Positions 18,469-26,382 of a stretch of DNA of 64,000 nucleotides are shown here, piece after piece. The stretch is taken from NCBI GenBank assembly GCA_017410145.1, contig JAFQRJ010000010.1, positions 1 to 64,000 on the forward strand, in the 5' to 3' direction. This stretch comes from Tyzzerella sp. Its GTDB lineage: Bacteria; Bacillota; Clostridia; Lachnospirales; Lachnospiraceae. Each line of letters begins with the position of its first letter. The first letter of the stretch is position 1. Under the pieces are notes generated by a model. That model saw nothing but the letters and a program-made list of their open reading frames with translations. It was not told the origin of the DNA and made no database searches. Both the position numbers and the translations under genes were made by a program.

Positions 18469-19963
18469 TTTCTTCTAATTCTTTTGGTGGTAATGGTTTG
18501 GTAGAATTTTTTACAAAATCAGCCAAAGCCTTCTGTGCCTTTGCAATTGGAATGTTGGTTCCCGCACCTGCAACACATCCTCCCGGACATCCCATACCTT
18601 CAATGAGACAACCGTTTTTCTTTCCTGCCTTTGCAAGTGTCAATATTTTCTTACACTCCGCAAGGCCTTCCGCGTGTTCAATCTTAACTTCCGTTCCCGG
18701 ATAGTATTCGTTGATACATCTTTCAATTGCACTGGCAACTCCACCTGCAACCGCATAACCACGACCGGCCCCTGTTGCATTATGGAAGGAGGATTCAGCT
18801 TCAAATTTTGTTAAATCTATATTCTTTGCATCAAACATACCCTGTAATTCTTCAAAAGTAATAACGAAATCTACATCGCTTCGTACAGTACGACGTGAAG
18901 CCTCCAATTTTTTAGATGCACAAGGTCCGATAAACACAACCTTTGCATTTGGATGCTCTTGCTTAATAGTTCTTGCAGTAGCAACCATTGGTGTCAGTTC
19001 TTGAGAAACCTTATCTGCTAAATCCGGAAAATATTTCTTCGCAAGCACAGACCAAGCCGGACAACAAGAAGTCAACAAGAACGGTAATTCCCCGGTCACA
19101 ACCTTTTCCACATAATGATGTGCTTCAGCAATGGCACCAATATCGGCTCCAAGTGCCGTCTCATATACTTCTGAAAAACCAAGTTCCTGAAGGGCCGCCT
19201 TGATATTTCTCGGGGTAATATTCGGTCCAAACTGCCCTACAAATGCCGGTGCTATTTCAGCAATGATTTCTTGTCCCTCTTTTAAAGCTCGACACAATTG
19301 AAATACCTGTGATTTGTCAGAAATGGCTCCAAAAGGACAGCTTACCATACATTGACCACAAGATACGCATTTATCATTATCAATATATGCACGTCCTAAT
19401 TTATCAGATTTAACAGCTCCGACCCCGCAGGCTTTCTGACAAGGTCTTTCCTTCTTGGAAATCGCATCATACGGACAAATGGCCTTGCATTTGCCACATT
19501 TAATACATTTACTCTGGTCTATATAAGACTTGTTCTTCACCATTGTGATGGCCCCCACCGGGCAAACCTGTCTGCACGGATGTGCAACACATCCTTTGCA
19601 CATATCACTTACTTCATATCCCTTTTCCTCGCATGCATTACATGCAGATGGAATCACCTGCATCAGTGGCGGTTCATAATATTTCTCCGAAATGTTACTT
19701 TCTTCGATTCCCGCTGTCAAATGCACCATTCGATCTTCCGGTCGCAATGACATTCCCATCGCTAAACGTACACGTTCTCTAACAATTTCACGAGACTGGT
19801 ATATGCTTTCACGATATAATTCTGTATCTTCATTTACGATTTTATACGGTACTGCTTCAATATCATCATTCATACTTTGGGAAGTAGAATTAAATGCAAT
19901 TCTAGCAATTTCTTCAAAGACTTGTCTACGTACCTTTGTAATCGGTGTCTCTATTCCTCTCAT
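18455..19963 (-). CDS. Monomeric [FeFe]-hydrogenase, group B-like, with ferredoxin domains
   Basis: A 502-residue iron-sulfur protein. Cys clusters at about 108-135 and two 4Fe-4S ferredoxin motifs (CIKCGKCKAICP about 153-164; CVSCGQCMVSCP about 199-210) precede the H-cluster domain. The H-cluster signatures are TSCCPAW (298-304), GPCASKK (346-352) and GMGCPGGCVAGAG (456-468). L1 and L2 differ from the group A forms TSCCPGW and MPCxxK, so it fits group B, whose members are common in gut clostridia and poorly studied. The C-terminus lacks any NADH-binding part. It starts 12 bp after metH with a strong AAGGAG site, as the last gene of metF - activation protein - metH. It probably exchanges electrons with ferredoxin; a dedicated link to the folate pathway is inferred only from gene order. 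Confidence 0.9.
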   Translation of the reverse strand: MRGIETPITKVRRQVFEEIARIAFNSTSQSMNDDIEAVPYKIVNEDTELYRESIYQSREIVRERVRLAMGMSLRPEDRMVHLTAGIEESNISEKYYEPPLMQVIPSACNACEEKGYEVSDMCKGCVAHPCRQVCPVGAITMVKNKSYIDQSKCIKCGKCKAICPYDAISKKERPCQKACGVGAVKSDKLGRAYIDNDKCVSCGQCMVSCPFGAISDKSQVFQLCRALKEGQEIIAEIAPAFVGQFGPNITPRNIKAALQELGFSEVYETALGADIGAIAEAHHYVEKVVTGELPFLLTSCCPAWSVLAKKYFPDLADKVSQELTPMVATARTIKQEHPNAKVVFIGPCASKKLEASRRTVRSDVDFVITFEELQGMFDAKNIDLTKFEAESSFHNATGAGRGYAVAGGVASAIERCINEYYPGTEVKIEHAEGLAECKKILTLAKAGKKNGCLIEGMGCPGGCVAGAGTNIPIAKAQKALADFVKNSTKPLPPKELEEIELK

Positions 19964-19974
19964 CTGCCTTCTCC

Positions 19975-22341
19975 TTAGTTCGCCTTAAATAAACTTTGCG
20001 CATAGTATACGCTCTGCATTGCATCTTTTCCATAGAAATCTGCATCAATCATATCTGCATATTCCTGGTTCAATACAGCGCCACCAACCATTACTTTACA
20101 CGTTGGGAGCTGATTACGCAACAATTTTATTGTTTTTTCCATGTTAATAACAGTTGTGGTCATCAGCGCACTAAGTCCAACCAGTCGCACCCCATGTTTT
20201 ATTGCTTGCTCTACAATCACTTCCGGCTCTACATCTTTGCCTAAATCAATGACATGAAAGCTATAATTTTCTAATAAAACTTTCACAATATTCTTCCCAA
20301 TGTCATGGATGTCACCTTTTACTGTAGCAAGAATGATTTTTTCTTTCTTTACTTCGCTGTCACCTTCCGCTGACATCTGTTCTTTTAACACTTCAAATGC
20401 CTGTTTAGCTGCCTCAGCACTCATAAGAAGTTGTGGTAAAAACACCGTTCCGTTTTCAAATCCTTTACCCACCTTATCTAATGCAGGTATGAGACATTCC
20501 TGAATGATATCCATCGGATTTTGTTCCCTAACCAACTCTTTTACAATCAAATAAGCTTCTTCTTTGAGGCCTCTTTCAATAGCTGTATTTAAGTTTAAAT
20601 CATTCTTACCGACTGTGGTTTGATTCGTCTCTGAAACATGTCCACAATTCGCAATATATTGCCCGCAATTCTCATCATATCCCATCAGTGCGCAATACGA
20701 ATAATATGCATTCATCATTGCCTCAGAGGCTGGGTTGATAATCGCAGATGTAAGTCCTCCTTGCATTGCCATGGTGTAGAAGTTGGAGTTAATAATTGGG
20801 CGATTCGGAAGTCCAAATGAAACATTTGACACACCTAGCACTGTCTGAACACCATATATTTCACGCACTTTTTTAAGTGCATCCAATGTTACTTTTGCAC
20901 CGTCAGGCTCTGAACTGATTGTCATGGTCAGCACATCAATTACAACATCTTTTTTATCAATACCATACTTTTTGGCTTCCTCTATGATTCTTCCGGCGAT
21001 TGCTACACGTCCTTCTGCTGTATTCGGAATTCCATTTTCATCTAAGGTTAACCCCACTACAACTCCACCGTATTTCTGAATCAACGGGAAAACGGCATCC
21101 ATAGATTCTTGTTTTCCACTTACGGAATTGACCATTGGTTTGCCATTGTATATTCGCATTGCTGCTTCTAAGGCCTCTACATTCACCGTATCAATCTGAA
21201 GTGGCAGATTTACAATACTTTGAATCTCCGTAACGGCTTCTTTCATCATGGACACTTCGTCGATATCCGGTAGCCCCACATTTACATCCAAGATGTGTGC
21301 GCCTTTGTCTTGCTGCATGATTGCTTCTTTCAAAATATAATCCAAATCATGCTCTTTTAAAGCTTGCTTGAATTTACTCTTTCCGGTAGGATTGATCCGC
21401 TCGCCGATAATAATCGGTGCTTGTCCGATTTCCACCGTTTTTCCATAGGAAGATACCAGTGTAGCCGTTTTATAGGTAGGCTTTACAATCTCCATCCCTT
21501 TACACTTTTCAACCATCGCCTGAATATGCTCCGGTGTGGTTCCGCAACAGCCTCCTATCACACAAGCTCCGCATTTTACAATTTCACAGAGTGCTTCTGC
21601 GAAAGCATTTGGCAATACATCATAATAAGTATTTCCGTCTTTTTGTTTTGGCAAACCGGCATTTGGTTTGACAATAATCGGTAAGGACGTATATTTTCTA
21701 ATCTCTTTTAGAATCGGTAACATTTGCTCCGGTCCCATTCCACAGTTGATTCCAAGCGCATCTACACGCAAGCCTTCCAACAAGGCCACAACAGTAGCTA
21801 CATCGGCACCCGTCAAAAGTTTACCATGTTCATCAAATATAACTGTCGCCGTCACAGGAAGATTGGTATTTTCCTTTGCTGCCAGTACTGCGGCCTTCAA
21901 TTCATATGTGTCACTCATTGTTTCAATATGAATCATCTGGGCTCCCGCCTGCTCCCCATAAATAGCCGCCTCTTTGAATGCTTCATATGCATCCTCAAAA
22001 GACAAGTCTCCCATCGGTTTGAGTAGTTTCCCTGTGGGACCCATGTCAAAAGCTACAATCACATCTTCTGATACGCTCTCTACATTTTTCACAGCCGCTT
22101 CTATAACCGCTTGCAAAGAATATGGTGTTCCATGATACTTTATGCGATTTGCACCAAATGTATTGGTTAACAAAATATGGCTTCCAGCTTCATAATAAGC
22201 GCGGTGAATATTTTGTATAATCTCTCTCTTTTCTATGTTCCAGTTTTCCGGCAGTTCACCTGGGAGAAGTCCTTCTTTTTGAAGTAAGGTTCCCATTCCG
22301 CCATCGAAAAACAATAATTCTTTTCCTAATTTTCTAAGCAT
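19975..22341 (-). CDS. metH: B12-dependent methionine synthase, without reactivation domain
   Basis: A 788-residue protein with three MetH modules in order. The homocysteine S-methyltransferase barrel (about 1-290) has the zinc ligands NCG near 200 and GGCCGTTPEH near 270. The pterin (methyltetrahydrofolate) barrel (about 310-570) has GERINPTGKSKFKQAL. The B12-binding cap and Rossmann domain (about 600-788) has GDIHDIGKN supplying the cobalt-ligating His. The C-terminal AdoMet-dependent reactivation domain of long MetH is absent and is encoded by the gene immediately upstream. It makes methionine from homocysteine with a methyl group from methyl-THF made by MetF. Spacing to the activation gene is two bases. 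Confidence 0.95.
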   Translation of the reverse strand: MLRKLGKELLFFDGGMGTLLQKEGLLPGELPENWNIEKREIIQNIHRAYYEAGSHILLTNTFGANRIKYHGTPYSLQAVIEAAVKNVESVSEDVIVAFDMGPTGKLLKPMGDLSFEDAYEAFKEAAIYGEQAGAQMIHIETMSDTYELKAAVLAAKENTNLPVTATVIFDEHGKLLTGADVATVVALLEGLRVDALGINCGMGPEQMLPILKEIRKYTSLPIIVKPNAGLPKQKDGNTYYDVLPNAFAEALCEIVKCGACVIGGCCGTTPEHIQAMVEKCKGMEIVKPTYKTATLVSSYGKTVEIGQAPIIIGERINPTGKSKFKQALKEHDLDYILKEAIMQQDKGAHILDVNVGLPDIDEVSMMKEAVTEIQSIVNLPLQIDTVNVEALEAAMRIYNGKPMVNSVSGKQESMDAVFPLIQKYGGVVVGLTLDENGIPNTAEGRVAIAGRIIEEAKKYGIDKKDVVIDVLTMTISSEPDGAKVTLDALKKVREIYGVQTVLGVSNVSFGLPNRPIINSNFYTMAMQGGLTSAIINPASEAMMNAYYSYCALMGYDENCGQYIANCGHVSETNQTTVGKNDLNLNTAIERGLKEEAYLIVKELVREQNPMDIIQECLIPALDKVGKGFENGTVFLPQLLMSAEAAKQAFEVLKEQMSAEGDSEVKKEKIILATVKGDIHDIGKNIVKVLLENYSFHVIDLGKDVEPEVIVEQAIKHGVRLVGLSALMTTTVINMEKTIKLLRNQLPTCKVMVGGAVLNQEYADMIDADFYGKDAMQSVYYAQSLFKAN

Positions 22342-22343
22342 TT

Positions 22344-22988
22344 TTAGCCCCTTTTGTATTTACAATCTGTTTTCTTACAATTCTCACACGCATTTGAATC
22401 ACAGTCCGTTTGAGTTTCGCTGATTCCAATCACTGCCGTCACGGATTTTGTCGGTGTAAGCATGTAACTTTCTGTCATAGAAAGTCCAATCATCTTCGGA
22501 GTGTCTAATAGAGATATGAAATCCTTCTGGTGTAAAATAGAAAAATCACCATATCCCGGACTAAATCTCGGTCTAATATATTTCCCCTGTTTTTGTAACT
22601 GCTCAGCAACTTCGTTCTGCAATTCATCACAAAATTCTTCTAGAAGTGCGGCGGCGCAAGCCTGCATAACAACTGTTTTTGCCATATCTACAACTTGGGT
22701 TTTTCGAATCAGACGATCCACATCTGTTCCCAAAGTCGCCGCAAACAAAACAACTTGCTTGCAATCCCTTAAATTTGTTCGCAAATTTCTACTGAAAATC
22801 TCAATATTTTCAATAACAAGCTGATTTTCATCTTTTACGCATAGATCAAAAATTTGAGAAATAGATTTTTTCTCTGCAATCCGAACCAACTCTTCAAAGG
22901 ACTCCTCTATACTTTGCAGTGTTTTTTCATCTACTGCGTGTTTTCCATATCCCAGGTATCGAATTGTTTCTTTTGTCCGTACATCCAT
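22344..22988 (-). CDS. Stand-alone methionine synthase activation-domain protein
   Basis: A 214-residue protein similar to the MetH reactivation (Met_synt_B12) domain. It shows the RPRFSPGYGDFSILHQ motif (about 138-153) and LTES-like SMTESYMLTPTKSVTAVIGIS that contact AdoMet and cobalamin. It ends in a Cys-rich tail (CENCKKTDCKYKRG) that could bind a metal or an iron-sulfur cluster and supply an electron; the tail function is inferred. It lies between metF and the short metH, and so completes a two-protein methionine synthase. It should reductively methylate oxidised cob(II)alamin in MetH. Confidence 0.88.
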   Translation of the reverse strand: MDVRTKETIRYLGYGKHAVDEKTLQSIEESFEELVRIAEKKSISQIFDLCVKDENQLVIENIEIFSRNLRTNLRDCKQVVLFAATLGTDVDRLIRKTQVVDMAKTVVMQACAAALLEEFCDELQNEVAEQLQKQGKYIRPRFSPGYGDFSILHQKDFISLLDTPKMIGLSMTESYMLTPTKSVTAVIGISETQTDCDSNACENCKKTDCKYKRG

Positions 22989-23002
22989 ATTGGTTCCTCA
23001 TA

Positions 23003-23869
23003 TTATTTCACAATCTCCGATAAATTCGACATAATCGCCGCTGCAACCTCAGGCTTATTCATGGAATACACATGAATATTATGAATGTCGTTGGCAATCA
23101 AATCGATAATCTGGTCTGTTGCATAAGCAATCCCTGCCTGCTGCATTGCTTTTGGGTTGTTACCAAACTTATCAACTATTGCGCGAAATCTTGCCGGAAG
23201 TTCTGCTCCTGATAACTGGCAACTTCGCGCGATCTGCTTTCCATTGGTAACTGGCATTATTCCCGGAAGTACCGGTACTGTTATGCCTTTTTCACGAATA
23301 CGATACAGGAAATTATAGAATACTGAATTATCAAAAAACATTTGACTTGTCAAAAAATCAACGCCACAATCCACTTTTTGTTTTAAATGCAAAATATCTT
23401 CTTCCTTGTGTTCGCTTTCCACATGTCCTTCCGGATAACAAGCCGCACCGATACAAAAATCTCCCTGTGTTTTGATATCCTCGATTAATTCGTATGCATA
23501 TTTGTACTGATTTGGAATCGAAAATGCACTGTCCTGTGGAATATCCCCCCGGAGAGCCAGAATATTCTGAATACCTGCCTCCTTCATTTCCCTGATTCTT
23601 TGGCGTACTTCTTCTTTGGTAGATGAAACACAAGTCAAATGTGCAATACTATCCACACCCAAATCATTTTGAATGTGCGATGCGATTTTTACCGTATTTT
23701 TGCTGGTTCCGCCGCCCGCACCATAGGTCACGCTGATGAAGGAAGGAGCAAGAGTTGAAATCTCATCAACTGCTGCACGTACACTATCAAACTTCGCATC
23801 TGTTTTTGGTGGAAATACTTCAAATGAAATATGTACTTTGTTTTCTAATAATTTCTCTTTTATCTTCAT
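23003..23869 (-). CDS. metF: 5,10-methylenetetrahydrofolate reductase
   Basis: A 288-residue TIM-barrel flavoprotein. Visible are HISFEVFPPKT near the start (catalytic Glu), SVTYGAGGGTSKNT (about 47-60), the LRGDIP loop (about 104-109) and DFLTSQMFFDN (about 175-185). It reduces methylene-THF to methyl-THF, the methyl donor for MetH two genes downstream. The ribosome site is AAGGTGAAG. No MetV/RnfC2-like subunit is adjacent. No S-box, T-box or other leader fits in the 40 bp between the glgA terminator and the start codon. Confidence 0.97.
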   Translation of the reverse strand: MKIKEKLLENKVHISFEVFPPKTDAKFDSVRAAVDEISTLAPSFISVTYGAGGGTSKNTVKIASHIQNDLGVDSIAHLTCVSSTKEEVRQRIREMKEAGIQNILALRGDIPQDSAFSIPNQYKYAYELIEDIKTQGDFCIGAACYPEGHVESEHKEEDILHLKQKVDCGVDFLTSQMFFDNSVFYNFLYRIREKGITVPVLPGIMPVTNGKQIARSCQLSGAELPARFRAIVDKFGNNPKAMQQAGIAYATDQIIDLIANDIHNIHVYSMNKPEVAAAIMSNLSEIVK

Positions 23870-23911
23870 GTTGCTTCACCTTCTTGTTTAAATAGAGTCT
23901 AACAAGATAAA

Positions 23912-23933
23912 ACCTCCCGCCTTGGCAGGAGGT
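23912..23933 (-). terminator. Rho-independent terminator after glgA
   Basis: Stem ACCTCC/GGAGGT extended by GCC/GGC around a short loop, followed on the minus strand by TTTTATCTT. It lies 8 bp after the glgA stop. Confidence 0.85.
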
Positions 23934-23941
23934 CTGTCTTC

Positions 23942-25381
23942 TTAAATATATTTATACAGTTCTTCGTATTGTTTTGCAGATGTTTTCCATGAGAAATCTT
24001 TTGTCATGGCACGTTCTACAAGCTTGTTCCAATCACGTTTTTTATCATAGTATATCTTTTCAGCGTAACGAACTGTATTCATCATTTCATGTGCGTTGTA
24101 GTTTGAAAAACTAAAACCTGTACCGGTTTTTTCATACTCGTTATACGGCTCTACCGTATCTTTGAGTCCACCTGTTTCACGAACAATTGGCAATGTTCCA
24201 AAACGCAAACTCATCAGCTGGCTTAGACCACATGGTTCAAACAGAGATGGCATTAAGAATGCATCACAGGAACCATAAATTTTATGAGACATAGCCTCTG
24301 AGTAATAAATATTTGCTGAAACCTTATTTGGATACTTCCATGCAAAATGACGGAATGCATTCTCATAACGTTCATCACCCGTTCCAAGAATAACAAATTG
24401 TACTTCATCCTGACACATTTCATCCATCACATACTCAACCAAATCAAAGCCTTTCTGGTCTGTTAATCTGGATACAATCCCTATCATCATCTTCTTAGGG
24501 TCTTTTTCCAATCCTAACTCTTCCTGAAGCGCAACTTTATTTTTTGCTTTGATTTTTCTAAATGTTTCAACAGAATAATTATATGGCAAGAATGGGTCTG
24601 TCTCCGGATTGTATTCTTCATAGTCAATACCATTTACAATACCTGAAAGACAATTACTTCTTGCATTCATAAGTCCGTCTAATTTTTCACCGTAGAACGG
24701 CATCTTAATTTCCTCAGCATATGTATTGCTTACCGTTGTAACTCTGTCTGCGTAAACAATACCACCTTTTAAAAGGTTAGCATCATGGTATGCTTCCAAT
24801 TTGTCCGGTGCAAAATAATATTCCGGAAGTCCCACGATGTTACGAACATCCTTCGTTCCCCAAACACCTTGGAATTTCAAATTGTGAATTGTCATCACTG
24901 TCTTTATGCCTTGATAATATTCACCGGCAAAGCGGAAATGATCTAAATAAACAGGCACTAGACCCGTCTGCCAATCATGACAATGAATGACATCCGGTCT
25001 GAAATCAATCACAGGCAAAATGCTTAACACTGCTTTCGAAAAATAACCGAATCTTTCAATGTCCCAAAGTCCATCACTTGTATATGGCTTGTCCCCATTA
25101 AAATATTCTTCATTGTCAATAAAATAGAATGTAATTCCATCTAATTCTAATTTAAAAATACCTACATATCGTTCCTTCCAATTGTAACCCATGTAGAAAT
25201 TTGTTACGTACTCTAATTTCTCTTTCCATTGTTGCTTCATGCATGCGTATTTCGGTAAAACTACGCGTACATCAAATTCTTCTTTGTTAAAGTTTTTCGG
25301 CAATGAACCTACTACATCAGCCAACCCACCTGTTTTAATAAAAGGTACGCATTCTGATGCGGCAAACAATATTCTTTTCAT
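23942..25381 (-). CDS. glgA: Glycogen synthase (ADP-glucose type)
   Basis: A 479-residue GT5 glycosyltransferase. It shows the N-terminal KTGGLADVVGSLP motif (about 17-29, ADP-glucose binding), HDWQTGLVPVYL near 155, VSRLTDQKGFDLV near 305 and the EPCGLSQL loop near 380. It extends alpha-1,4-glucan from ADP-glucose for glycogen storage. It is monocistronic here, between its own strong promoter and a terminator, and other glg genes are absent from the window. Confidence 0.97.
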   Translation of the reverse strand: MKRILFAASECVPFIKTGGLADVVGSLPKNFNKEEFDVRVVLPKYACMKQQWKEKLEYVTNFYMGYNWKERYVGIFKLELDGITFYFIDNEEYFNGDKPYTSDGLWDIERFGYFSKAVLSILPVIDFRPDVIHCHDWQTGLVPVYLDHFRFAGEYYQGIKTVMTIHNLKFQGVWGTKDVRNIVGLPEYYFAPDKLEAYHDANLLKGGIVYADRVTTVSNTYAEEIKMPFYGEKLDGLMNARSNCLSGIVNGIDYEEYNPETDPFLPYNYSVETFRKIKAKNKVALQEELGLEKDPKKMMIGIVSRLTDQKGFDLVEYVMDEMCQDEVQFVILGTGDERYENAFRHFAWKYPNKVSANIYYSEAMSHKIYGSCDAFLMPSLFEPCGLSQLMSLRFGTLPIVRETGGLKDTVEPYNEYEKTGTGFSFSNYNAHEMMNTVRYAEKIYYDKKRDWNKLVERAMTKDFSWKTSAKQYEELYKYI

Positions 25382-25422
25382 ATTTAATCCTCCATATTAA
25401 TGAAATAAATCATTCCTATCCT

Positions 25423-25451
25423 ATTATACTCATTGCCAAACTAATGGTCAA
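25423..25451 (-). promoter_or_regulatory. Promoter of glgA
   Basis: TTGACC (25446-25451), 17-base spacer, TATAAT (25423-25428) on the minus strand, starting four bases after the spo0A stop codon. A GGAGG ribosome site precedes the glgA ATG. Confidence 0.8.
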
Positions 25452-25454
25452 GTT

Positions 25455-26246
25455 TTATCGTGGTTTGCGTTCCAGTCGGATTGTATCTGCTATTAACGCA
25501 ATAAATTCTGAATTTGTTGGTTTTCCCTTTCCATAACTCACCGTATATGCAAACAATTGGTCCAACACATCTACTTTCCCTCTGCTCCACGCTACTTCTA
25601 TTGCATGCCGAATGGCACGTTCTACGCGACTGGATGTAGTGCGGTGTTTCTTTGCAACCGTTGGATACAAAATTTTTGTAATTGCATTTAGAACATCCAT
25701 ATCTTCTACTGCCATCATAATGGCATCTCGGAGATAATGATATCCTTTGATATGTGCAGGGATTCCAATTTCATGAATCATATTTGTAACTTTATCTTCT
25801 AAATCTTCTTCTGGCGCGTTTTCAACATTTAAATTGATGTCTTTCGGTTTATATATTTCAGTTTTTGTTTCACCTTGTAAGTATTTTATTCTTTTCAAAA
25901 CAGTTTCATTTTGAAATGGTTTCATAATATAGTAACTTGCTCCTTTTCGAAAGGCATCTTCCGTAATCTTTTCTTGTCCAACAGCAGTGATAATAATGAA
26001 TTGTGGATGTTTTTTGAGACTTTTGTCTTTGGCAACTTCGTCCATAACACTTAATCCGTCCATTTTCGGCATGATCAAATCTAATAAAACAACATCCGGT
26101 TGCTTTGTTTTGATAATCTGATACATGTCCTCTCCATTATTCGCTTTTCCGACAAGCGTTAAGTCTTTGTCCTTACTCACAATTTCTCCCAAAATCTCCA
26201 AAATCCGTTCATTATCGTCTCCAATTGCAACGTTTAAATGCGCCAT
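25455..26246 (-). CDS. spo0A: Sporulation master regulator Spo0A
   Basis: A 263-residue response regulator. The receiver domain (1-125) has the acidic pocket (GDDNE, 9-13), phospho-acceptor Asp 56 in [11 protein letters not shown], and the conserved Thr/Lys (IITA, MKPF). The C-terminal sigma-A-contacting HTH domain shows the nearly invariant Spo0A string ([18 protein letters not shown]). It binds 0A boxes and commits the cell to sporulation. Its own promoter contains a 0A-box core. It is separated by about 27 kb from spoIVB, its usual neighbour. Confidence 0.98.
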   Translation of the reverse strand: MAHLNVAIGDDNERILEILGEIVSKDKDLTLVGKANNGEDMYQIIKTKQPDVVLLDLIMPKMDGLSVMDEVAKDKSLKKHPQFIIITAVGQEKITEDAFRKGASYYIMKPFQNETVLKRIKYLQGETKTEIYKPKDINLNVENAPEEDLEDKVTNMIHEIGIPAHIKGYHYLRDAIMMAVEDMDVLNAITKILYPTVAKKHRTTSSRVERAIRHAIEVAWSRGKVDVLDQLFAYTVSYGKGKPTNSEFIALIADTIRLERKPR

Positions 26247-26291
26247 ATCAACCTCCTTGACCTTTCCTTACATTTTTTACCTCATTTAAAC

Positions 26292-26321
26292 ATTATAAAT
26301 CTACGGCAAAAAAAGGTGCAA
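26292..26321 (-). promoter_or_regulatory. Promoter of spo0A
   Basis: TTGCAC (26316-26321), 18-base spacer, TATAAT (26292-26297) on the minus strand. The -35 lies within the terminator stem of the upstream histidine kinase gene. Confidence 0.6.
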
Positions 26322-26362
26322 GGAAATGTATCACCTTTATTTCGACACATTTCTTTGCACCT
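26314..26362 (-). terminator. Long terminator hairpin after the histidine kinase gene
   Basis: A 16-bp stem with one mismatch (AGGTGCAAAGAAATGT pairing with ACATTTCCTTGCACCT) and a 17-base loop, followed by a T7 run on the minus strand, 20 bp after the kinase stop codon. Confidence 0.85.
26341..26347 (-). promoter_or_regulatory. Putative 0A box upstream of spo0A
   Basis: TGTCGAA on the minus strand matches the TGNCGAA core bound by phosphorylated Spo0A. It lies about 20 bp upstream of the proposed spo0A -35 box, a position suited to autoactivation. The match is short and lies in a terminator loop, so chance is possible. Confidence 0.45.
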
Positions 26363-26382
26363 CAACATTTTTTTACAAATGA

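Noticed and set aside
23870-23911. Possible SAM riboswitch or T-box before metF
   Set aside because: Only about 40 bp separate the glgA terminator from metF; none of the conserved motifs is present.
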